Shown one piece after another: positions 23,922 through 35,800 of a stretch of 64,000 nucleotides of DNA. The notes beneath the pieces were generated by a model. It saw nothing but the letters and a program-made list of their open reading frames with translations, was not told the DNA's origin and searched no databases. A program made the translations under genes and the position numbers. The stretch's first letter is position 1. Each line of letters begins with the position of its first letter. The stretch is from assembly GCF_020085105.1 (NCBI RefSeq), contig NC_058045.1:8632333-8696332 (forward strand). Reading direction: 5' to 3'. The stretch is from Siniperca chuatsi. Lineage: Eukaryota > Chordata > Actinopteri > Centrarchiformes > Sinipercidae.

Positions 23922-24147
23922 TCACAAGCGAGTCTCTCTGTCAGGATTACGGTCCAAGGCCGGTATAAACTGCTCACAGTGTATGGAGCTGTTCTCTTCT
24001 TTCTTTAGTGACTCCAACTCTGCACTCCCATTGGTCAGAGCATATTTCTCCTCCCTCTTAATATGTCTTTTGAGTAGAGCAAAGCCTGAAATACAAAGAA
24101 AGAAGGAGACTGTCCTCAAGCCCAGTGTCAGACCCAGGTACACTATC
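23922..24147 (-). CDS. slco1c1: slco1c1 terminal coding exon 14
   Basis: TM12 ([20 protein letters not shown]) and a cytosolic, charged C-tail ending [13 protein letters not shown], stop TGA at 23924-23922. Acceptor 'tttttgcag'. Confidence 0.94.
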
Positions 24148-27100
24148 CTGCAAAAAGAAGAAAGCAATACTGTTAGGGGACAAACTGTAACAGAGTCAAG
24201 TCACTGAGGGTAAGTCACAATTCCAGTCTCAGGTTTTTATAATCACATTGCAAGTCAGGATGCAAGTCTTTTAGTTCTATGAATGTTGGTGTCCATTACA
24301 ATAACAAAACACTAGTGGATTTGAGCATTTCCCTTTTTAAGTTGTTTAAATCGTGTTTCCCTTCAATGCTTTTACTGAAACTTTTACATAATAAAATGAG
24401 TTATTGCTGGTATATATAACACTTTTTTTGCACAACACATTTTTGTTCCTCTACTACTAACACTACACCTCTACTCTTATTTAGATAACTTGTAGAGCTA
24501 TCAGCTAAATGGTCTCATTTGGGCCAGAAGGGAAGGTTTAGGTTAGCCTTCAGGTCCTTAAAGGACCCACCTTCATGAGTGGCAGCCTCTGAATTAGGAT
24601 AAAGCCAACATGGCCTTCCTTCCTGGTACCACCCTTGTGGCAAACTTATATGTTATACTAGTGGTAAGAGTCTAAGAATAGTAACATTCGTCTCTCTATT
24701 TTTCATCTATCTAATAATTTTGTTAAGAACCATTACAGCCTCACAGGGCAGCTAGCATGGTTATAGATGTTTTGCCTTGTTTCAAAGTGAACTCTTGAGT
24801 TTAAAAGACATCCTAATTTATATATGCAGAGTTTTATAACAAAAGGCCTACAGAACCAATTACCTGTAAGCCGATGTGTTATAGATTCTGCACGCTCCTC
24901 TTCCTCCACACGTCTTGTATCCCCATTTGAGGCATGTTGTGTCGATCATTGCTCCAAAGTATATAGGGGCAGGTATTCCAGCTGTTGTGTAATTAAATAA
25001 TTTGTTACTTCAAACAAAGAGCAAATAAAGTTCAAGATGAGATTTGCATCATTTGAAACTTTAATATAATTATTGTTATTGTCGTACTTATTATAATGAT
25101 TATAATAATGCTATTTAATGGATGATAGGTGCCTAAAATACTTGGTGACAAAAACAATTTATATAGAATCCTTTACATTTTCATAGTTAATGCTGAGCTT
25201 CAAGTAATGATTTGTTTCCATATACACATTACACATTATTGCAGTAATTCTGCTCACTCCAATATACAGTAGGCTGAATATCAGCTCTTATGAGATTTAC
25301 GTGCACCTGAAATTCACACTAAGCAGACAGTAACAAACAGAATACCAAAGGTGGGTCTCACCGAGGGTGCGAGTGGCCAACGTGTGGATTCCAAGAGCAA
25401 GAGATTTCAGCTCAGGCTTAATGCACCTACAGAAACAAGACGGCAGCGTTAATGGAGACTCAACTTTTTAACCTCACAACACTTAAAGGACAATGATTTA
25501 CAATTTTTGCATTGGAAGACGTTTTAATGTTTTGTTTTGTTCTACTTAATTTTTATTTTATTTTATGTCAAGTTGTCTCATCTCTTCTGATGTTATGTGA
25601 CTATTCATAACTGGACTAGTGGGTTGAGAGACTGACACTAGATCGCTTTATTATTAGTATTTTGAAGTTGGGAGGGTACTACATGGGTATGAGGGGATCT
25701 GGGTTTTGGGTTAGAGGTATATGTGATTAAGTGTGGATGGTTACTGTATGTTGTGTGTTAATGTTTTGTGTTTTTATGTGTACCCCAGGAAGAATAGTTG
25801 TTACCTTGGTAGCACCTAATGGGGATCCGAATAAACGAATATCAAATAAACGAGTAACAAAATACTACAAATGAGCATTACAATGATTCTTTAAGGTGCA
25901 AAAATGCTTTAATGCAAACTTCAAATTTCTGACAGTTATAATTATTTATGAAATATCTCCACTGATGATACTGTATCATATGGAAGTGATCACATTTTTC
26001 TGATGACAGCAGGAAGTTTAATCTGTTCAAGAATGACAAGATGATGTATTGCTTCAACAATAGGCTGCATGGGAAATGAGTCTAGTGATTCCAATATTTT
26101 AGTCCACAAGGGGGAGTATCGATGGACCTGACAAGCAGCACGAAGCCAGGTGTTCCCCCGAGAGAGATGATGAAGGAGCTGAGGACAGACAGAGCCAGGA
26201 AGTAAGGAAAGATTTTGTCACAGCTGTCTCTGCGTGGACACTGGCCCAGAGTGGCTGTCAGGTTGCCTGGTTGGGTATCACCCAGCACTACACACCTGCA
26301 ATTGTCAAACAACTAACAAAGAAGAAAACAATTCGTTTATTAATGAAAATGTAAATAGTCATGCATATAGATAATAACAACAGAAATGTCATGTGCTACT
26401 CTGTAGGCATCAGTAATACTGGGGAGCAGCAAAAACTGTTGCATGATATGAATGAAACACAGCAATTAAGCCTGAATATTATGCTGTGGTTGTTAGTCAA
26501 CAGTTATACTGAGAAACATGGATGTGTCATGAAGTCAGTGGTGTGTGTCAAACCGTATTTCTGCCAGAGCCAGTGGAGGATGTGCATCCAGCCAAGCACG
26601 GGGACACGTAGGTGATCCCGTTCTCTCCACATACTGGATCCCACTCCTTTCTTGAGCACATGCAACCCGAATTACAGTCAGAGAAGAGAGACCGTTCCTG
26701 ATAGGACAAGCCTTCCACTCTGCATGTGACAACATGAAGAAAATGCATATATTATGGATAGCTCATATGAAAAACCGATCAAATAAGAAGCCAATATGAA
26801 AATAGAGACAAAGAAACACAAAATGAACTCTAGGAAGTGTGTTAGCTGTAACGATAAATTGTAGAATTTTTATAAATCCAAAAATCCAAACCTAGCTCCT
26901 TCTTCTAAATGTTACCTATTCCACTAAGACATGAGGAAAATGTATCCAGACATCACATACCCGGTATATGAAACTGTGATGCCTGCCACCTTGGCGTTCT
27001 CACAGCCCATAGCTAAGAAAAAGAGCGACAGGATGTAGCCCAGCAGGGAGGTACCAAAGGCAAATTTTGCTGCTCCCGTGATACCCAGCTTGTACTTCTT

Positions 27101-29810
27101 CATGACAACCCCTCCAGAAAACATCCCAAGGGCCACAGCCGGGATGTTGATTGTTCCTAACCAAACCGCAGAATACAATGGATTCTTAAACAGGTAGAGG
27201 ATCAGGAAACAGCGTGAACAAGCAACATCACTCCCCAAAAGGGAACAAAGTCAGAATGCTCATTCATATGAAAGTAGTCTCTGAACTGAAGTCATGTTGT
27301 GAAAGATGAAAATGACTTTTGATGGTTGAGAGGATACAGAATGCATTTCTCACCATCCAACACCCATTTTGTTATGTGGATGAAAAGAGCTATGTTATTA
27401 CACTGTCTCCAAATCCATCAGGTTGACCTAATAATTGGTCTCATTAATCCATGTGTAATTTTGAAGCTGCAGCGTTTACATAAGAGGTATGTGGGAGTTG
27501 GAGCATAAAAAAATCATCAAAAGCATGCTCATGAAAGACTTATGATGACCACATGACTTTGCATCTTTAAAGGTGAGATATGAGATTCTGGAGAAATCCA
27601 ATATCATGACAAATACCATGACACAGAGCGAACAACGACACAGCAAGTACTGTAATTAATATTAGCTTGGTTGTGGGTTAGCAAACTGTTGCTACAGTTG
27701 CTGTGAAGCTAACAGCCAGAGAGGACGAGACGTTTCCCAGAGCCAGCACAGCAGCTCCAGACAACGATACTCACAACTCTCCTGCTTCTATAGCTAACGT
27801 CACAACAACAGCATATGTTGGCAAACTAGAAAGTAAGCTGAATGTCCGTGGGCTGTGCACAAACACCGGAGTTGTTTTTCAGTGCACACACTGAACAGAC
27901 AGCTAGTGAGATATTCACTCAATTTGATAGAATCGCATACCCCACCTTTAAATACTTTTCTTTACACAGGTTTTAAACAAGCTTGTAATTCATCTACAAA
28001 GACAAAATGACCAGACAAAAAACATCCAAATTAGGTAAATATTATGAATTATCAAAATAGTCTGCTTACCCATGAGGAAATTGGCTTTTGATGCTGACTG
28101 GCCATAGTGTTGTTCAATGTATTTGGGTTTGTAGGTGACCATCCCGATGAGAGAGTTGAACTGAATGATGGTCACGCATAAATAGATGATGTACACAGGA
28201 TTTCCAAGGAGACTCTTCACTGTCGGCACAAATTCTGTGTGGGGAAGTTTATGAATACCACTTAAAACATAGCCTTTGCCTCTTTCAACACATCTGAGCA
28301 TGATGTTTGTGTTTTTCTTAATCTTCATAATTCACAGATTACTACTGCATTTATAACAAGCATACAATGTTCATAACTAGACCCACAAACATGTTTAAAA
28401 TGACACAACTTTTGAATAATTGGATTAACTGCCGACAAAGTTGTTCATGGAACTGAGGTCAATTTAAATTCGTAAGAAGAAATAAACTTCTTATAAAAAA
28501 TCTGCGTGCTGTTGTGGTAGAAATGTGAGAATACTGTAAATCAATAAAGGTCTCTTCTGGAAAGTAGTCACAAAAGCGAATATCTACTGATAGCAGCAAA
28601 AGTGACAGTTTTAACATCCCATCAAGGTTCCATAGACTGCATACAGATTATGATGCCAATACTCAATATTCTTTTTTCCAACATTACAACGTGGAGTGAT
28701 CGTAATCTTACCTTTGGCCATCTGATGTAAATTAGCTGGCTCTTCGGGTCTGAATTTGTGCTCCATGGCTGGGGAATCTTTGATGAACCTGGTTTGCTCT
28801 GGCGTGCAGCTGGTATCGTGTTTATCCACAGGCATGGGCAGTGATTTAGGCAGGAACCAGAAAGGAACAGCAGACATGAGGGTGATGGTACCAGCGATGA
28901 GGTAGCCCAGCCACCATGCCCCCACCCAGCGGGCATCACCAGGGGTAATAGTCACGGTCTCTGCGAAGAGATAAGAACCCTATCAGCACAGTATGTGGAT
29001 TCATTTTCTTGTATTTGCTTCGCATTTACTACATTTTCATAAATCTTTTTAGTTATAGTCATTATTTATAAATTACAATATATATACAGTCAGTTTTAAA
29101 GTGCTTTACATACACTTAAAATTTAGGGCTGTGGAAAATATTCAAAGGCAACATTTCATAACATGAGGAGATGTCTCCTGACTTGTTACACAGAAAGGTT
29201 TACAACAGCATCAAAGTGTTTGCTTCCCAGTCAGATTATACTGTATCACAGTACCCTGCCCTAATTCATTTCCTCTTGGCAGGAGTGCTGTGTCTTGTGC
29301 AGCTTTAACATTGTCATGTACAACAACCAATTTCCAAATCCAGCTCTCCTCAGAGGAGTGAGTGCATTTCTGCAGCGTGAAGAAGTGATAATCGGCAACA
29401 ACAATTTACTAAGCACAACATTTTTTCACAACATCAGTCATAGTTTATCTGTCAGATGACAGCTTACTCACCCATGTCCACATAGCCAATGTCAACGTAG
29501 ATCTTGGCACACAGTGACCCCAGCAGGTACCCAAAGACAGGACCAATAACTGATATGGTTTGGACACAACCTAGAATATACAACAAAGAAAGGTATCTTC
29601 ATTTAACCACAATACCTACATACAAACCTATGTTTGGGCTCAATTCAGCAATGATTTAATCGTTAAGATATATTTCTATTTGGTATTTGCTACTGTAACA
29701 CATTCCATTATATAATACAATCAATTTAAGACTTTTTCTTTAAGCAAAAGCTTGTATGTATTAAATATGTAGTCAGGGGGCAAGATCCACCAACTCCCAA
29801 TGAATCCTTA

Positions 29811-29841
<31 letters not shown>

Positions 29842-32800
29842 GAGCACTTTTCAAAATCCATGTTACAAAGTGCTTCACAAAGGCAGCAAAATAAAATATA
29901 CAAGTCATAAACCCATCTGGTTTTAAAAGAAAACAGAACATCCTATATACCTGCCAATACATACATACTCAAAAGCTGTCACAGGCTACTTTGCATGAGT
30001 CATTCACATTGCCACCATTGTATCACATTGTACTATTTTGTTTTAGATTCTAAAAGAAGAAATTAGAATTTTTTTATTGTACACACGTGAGGTGAGGTTT
30101 AAATTGACTGTTACTCTGCCTGAGGGGAAAAAATTGGAAGGAAAACCAGGATATAATTTATGAAATAAACAAAATAGACATTGCTGATCCAGACGTTATC
30201 CCAACCAGAGATTCATGAGTAACAACACTATGTTGGGTTTTTTTTTTTTTTTTTTTAATATATAGTTTGTAATATACTATGTTGTATAATACTGTATGTT
30301 AAGAACAATAGATATTATCTCGATAATAGGTACTGAGGTCTGAATAAAACATTCAGAAAATAATAATCTTTTTTGGTCGCCTGGATACAAAACCATTTTA
30401 TTCAACTATACAAATACACGTCCTGATAATTACATTGAAAATGAAGTGACCTTAATCTTGGTACTGTCCAAAGCTATTAACATAGACAGTGAGTGAGGTG
30501 CATTACCAATATAGAGTGCAGCATTCTCGGACTGTGCATAATCATCAATATAGGAAATTCCCAAAGGCTGTACTGGAGTCTCTCCAATCCCACGCAGGAC
30601 ATTTCCCAGAAACAAATAGGTCCACATTGAAACACTGGACTCTCGCTCACAGTCTACAGATCAAAATGAAATAGGAACAATTAAATGAGAATTTTCAAAG
30701 CCTGACCAAACATGAACATTTTTTTTACTTGTTCCAAAAAATTACAATGAATTTAATCCATGCATGTATATCTTTCTATATTCTATATTACTACAGTCTT
30801 ATTATTATTCTATTATTCTTATTAACCCTGATGAGACAGCTGGTGTTGGTGTACCACATCACATCAGGACAACTCCAACAATGTCATGTAAATCACAGAC
30901 GTCAAAGTCAACTAATTTACTGTAATTGTCTAAATTCTATTGGCTGTCTGGCAATGTCCTCTGATGTAAAAAAAAAAAACACTTCTTTGATAACACCAGT
31001 AACACACGATGGTCCCAAGACAGAAAAAACAATACAGAAAAAAGTATTGGCAAAAATAATTGACCATATTCACAAATTGTCAATAAAGAAATAAGCAATG
31101 TGTTTTTCTGGCTAAGCACAGTAAGTATTCTACTCCTAATATTAACTCTAGAGGGCAGTATAGAGGGTCTGTCACCTGGCCTGGTGGACTCAGGTGAGCT
31201 TGCTGGACATGGAGAGAGGTTATTGGTTGAATTCACTGAAGATCTGACTGATGTTTCGATCTTATAGCTGCGTACAAAATACCAATGTGACTGTTAAACA
31301 AGGGGAGGGAAAAAGCATCAGGTATCGTTAGATACTCACAATGTGAAGCACAAATACATACATCAGAGAGTACATTTTCAAAGTGCAAGAAATACTGTCA
31401 CTATACTGTGTTTTTTGTGCTCGAAGACTTAAATCAAAGAAATACATGAATGGAATTTGTGAACTGCAATGCATGCATACAAACAAGACACTTTGCCTAC
31501 CGGCCAATGATGAAATGAGGCATGGCGATCAAGAAGGTCCCAAAAGACATCAAGATACATCCGATTGCTATGATCTTGGGTCGGTGGAGTTTGGCACCAA
31601 AATAGCTCACAAAGGCAATAACCAACAAATTCCCTACATGGTTGAGATGATCAGAAAAGGAGATGGAGATGAGTCAAAGGCATTAAATATGAGACCTACT
31701 GTTGACAGAATTTCAATTAGTATTCTTCTTCAGGCAGTTTCTATACATACAAGAAAAGTTCTTCAGAATACCAAAATCTAAGAACAACTAAATGATTTTA
31801 AAAAATCTAAATGATACATGTTGACAGATGGGATGTCTTGTAAACCTTGATTCTGATCTATCTTTGCCTTTGGAGTAACACCATGGCTGGATATGTCTGT
31901 GAGGTGAAGGTTACTGTATTGCACAGTACTGTAAGTTGTCAAGCAGCAGGATTGCTACCTTCAAGGGATATACATACAGGGGGAACTAGTCTTTACATTC
32001 AGACAGCCATACCGCACATACACCTTGCTTTAACCTTGGATGTATTAGAAAACAGTCCACAGCTTTTTCATGAAATGTATTTGTCCTCCATCATGACACT
32101 GGTCTGTATCCTGCAAACACTTGGAGTGTTGTATGTCTTTGCTCTATAAGGTCATTTTAAAAAAAATGACATTGACTAGACTAAGGGGGGCTCTATAATA
32201 TTAGTTTACATGCCTGGATCTCACACACAGTATCTCAGTCACTGCAAACTGGGTTTTCACAAAATGTAAGAGACAGATGTGTCTCATGACTCCACAGCCT
32301 GTATATCATTTACAGTATCAACAGCCCTACCAGAGAACTGTGTTGGTTTTGATCAAAGTCAGTGTGAATATTCCTATTTATCTGAGGGATACACACGCAG
32401 TATTACATATTCTTCACTCAGTGTCCCCAGTCTGCTGTGCAACTGCACAGACTATTCCCTCTATTCCAAGCATACATGCTGCAGCTTCAAAAGATTTTTC
32501 ACTCATTAAGAGTCAATTACGTATTCAACAAGTGACTATTCAAAGCTCAAAGGGGATGTATTTATGCTATAATGGCTAGCTTGCTGACATGCTGAGGACA
32601 TATTCTTGGCTTACTTGCATTAGCATCTAAATGCTTCAAAACATGTGCACGAATAGCCAGGAAATAGAGAGACACATGGACAAAATGGAATTGAGAAACT
32701 CACCTATTTCAAAGCTCCCATCTATGATGCCAATCAGATAACTGGGGATGTCAAATCGCCTTTCTAGTTGTGTAATTGTGCTCTTCATGTAGCTACCAGA

Positions 32801-35800
32801 TAAAGCCTTGGCAAAGTAGGCAAAGGACAAGGCTGCAAGGAACATCTAAAGAGATACAGAGAGAGAAGACAGAACAATGTGTGAAATAAAGTGGTTCTGA
32901 AGTGCTTCTCAGAATTCATTTCAAAAGAATATATCAACCTGTATTATTATTATTTTTATCATATTAAAAATATTGCTAGAATTAGTATTAGAGGTAGTGC
33001 AGTTAAAAAACTGTAGTTCAAACATTTATTTTTACAACTCAAAGTTAACCACAAATCAGTAAGCGGAGGAAACATGAAATGTAAGAAAGTCGAATTCTAA
33101 AGGACGGACTGAAAAGAGAATATATAGATTTAATAAATAAAACAAAACAATGAAGTAAAAGTACATATAACTAAGCACTCGTTTGTGATGTGTATTTCTC
33201 TGAGTGAGAGTGTGTGTACGTATAACTTGAACTTGCAGTGCAGATACACCTTTGTGAAAGGAAAGCTGGCAATGTGCTGTTAAGGCCAGACAGTGTATTG
33301 AGCTCCCTCCTCCTTTTGCAAAGCCATCTGTGGACACTGACAGTCAGTAACAAAGGTAACATTAGAGAAGCCAATCCCACTGGAACACAGACACATCCAC
33401 TGCAGTAGGAGCTGACAGACCAGCCGACATGCAGCATAATAGGAAACAGGTGAGAGGTAATCACTGCACTCTTAGGGATGAAAATAGCCCTCGGAAGAGA
33501 CACTCGCGCCTCCGGCCAACACACACATGCATACTCTTGCTTTTCACAAATTCAGTTAACTGAATCTGTTCCAATGTCATTTGAAAGCAACTATAAATTC
33601 ACATATCACTGGTTTTGACAATAATGGTATTATCATTATTAACCTATTTTAAAGATATATCATTGTTGGTTCTCCAAAATCTCAAAATGTGTTCCAAAAG
33701 GTAAAAAAAAAACTTTCACAGATACAATTCACAGATGAGTTTCAAAAGATCAATACTGAATACATAATATACAAAACGATTGCCATATCATGGTTAACGA
33801 TAAATGGTATGATTAAGCTTAATCTATTTACAGTATAAAGCCCATCATGTACATTTCAGTGCTATGCAATGTGCCCAGTAAACCATGATCACAATTTCTG
33901 TTCTGGTCTAGAAGGCCAGAGGATCAGAGGACCTGAGTGCTCTGTCTTTAATGTATCTATGAGGTATGTTACGAACATACTCAAGTGCAAATTCATGAAC
34001 ATTTTTAAACTAATAAAATAATCTGTAATAATTGTTTGGTCTACAAAATGTTGTGCATTTAGTGTGCAAATAGTGACAAATGCCTGTCACAAGTTTCCTG
34101 AGCCCGCATTGACATATTCATCTTCATTTGTCTGACCAAGAGTCCAAAGCCCAAAGATGTACAACTTGCTATCACAGAACATGAAAAAACCTGCAAACAT
34201 AATTACCTTTGAGAAGCTGGAGCCAGTGACTTGTGGGCATATTTGCTTATTAACTAAATTGATTAATTGATTATCAGAATTGTTGCTGAACTATTTTTTG
34301 TCGATCAATTGATCCACTATCATGGATTAAAGCTAATTCGAAGTACAAAACGTTGATGTTTCGGTCTGGTGGTCCTCATATGCTGTATTAACAGGTACAA
34401 ATGAAATTACTTTAAAATACTGGTAATAAGTACTTTATAGCATTACAGTATTTTTACATCTTTACTGTAATGTCCCCTGATACTGAATAGTGAACGACTC
34501 TATAACAGGTGAAAATCAGCTGCAGTTACGGACACAAAAAAAATGGATATAAAGTCCACATGGTGCATGCATTGGAAATAGAACCAGTGAGATTGAACAT
34601 CTTTTCAAGAATCAAAACTAGTATGTCACTTTATCTCACAATATTTGCAGAACAATACTAATGTGGGCTAAACAAACATGATCCTACATGTTTGTTTAGC
34701 CCACATTAGGCTGCTGTGATTATTAGCAACACTGATGTGCTACAAGCCGACAAAAACCCTTTCTGTAGATTAACAAGTGAATGTTGTATCAAAAGCACCA
34801 CACTGAGGGGTTCATTGTAGGATTGCCACACACAGAAGGAAAACGCACATGGACAAAAAGGCAGCATGACTGGAATTCCTTATTATTGTTGCTTGCAGTT
34901 GCCCAAGTATTTCACTAAGCAGCTTTTTAATTATTGTCCATTGTCCTTCGTAATCCAATAAAGAGGTACAGACCCTCCGTTCTGATCTCTTTTACTGAAG
35001 CACAAACTTTGTCTAAGGAATTCTTTCCAGCGACTTAATACCCTGTCCAAAGGGCACAGAGAGCTGCTGCACTCAACACCTTCACCATCATTAACTAGGC
35101 CTACCAGAAACATGCAGCACATTCAACTCAGTGGGTGTTCACACATTCATGGATTTACTTCAACATACACAGAGAATGCCTAAAGTGGGTTTATTTAGTT
35201 TATTTTATAAGAAATTTGCTCTCTAAATGATCTGGCTGCAGATATCACAGTACAGCAGATAAGCCTACAGCTATAGATTTTAGATATTCTCCACATACAT
35301 GAAACACACACACACACAAGAGGGTGCATTCACCAACACATGCACTCTCTGCACTATGTACATGTGATCCCAGTCACTGGAGAGATATTTATGTTTCCCC
35401 TCTCAGCCAGTCAGATGATTTTAAAAATGACAGACATGTGGGCCCTCTCCTTTCAGGCTGAAACACTTAAAACATGTTCTCTGGTACATAATGTCCCCAT
35501 TGGCCTGTGTAACTTATGTTGTTTTTTTTCCTCCTCTTCTGAAATGTTGGTAGTTTTGTACTGTCTTTACACAAAACATGAAAACAAAGGAGTTCATGGC
35601 CACATTTTTCATCATACCATTAGGCAAGACATATAATATAAGTTTTGACTGAACCGGCGTACAACACACTTAAACCTGAATTCAAGACGTGCATCTCAGT
35701 TCACAGATTGTTGTTGGGACTCCACAGATGAATTCATTAATTTGGGTGATTGTTAACTGATCTTTTGTTAGGAAACATTCTCTGCATTCTCTTTTGTCCC

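Noticed and set aside
26082..26312. Isolated 76-codon ORF ending in [15 protein letters not shown]
   Set aside because: Read-through past the donor of slco1c1 exon 11; the real protein continues as RCIKPELKS in exon 12.
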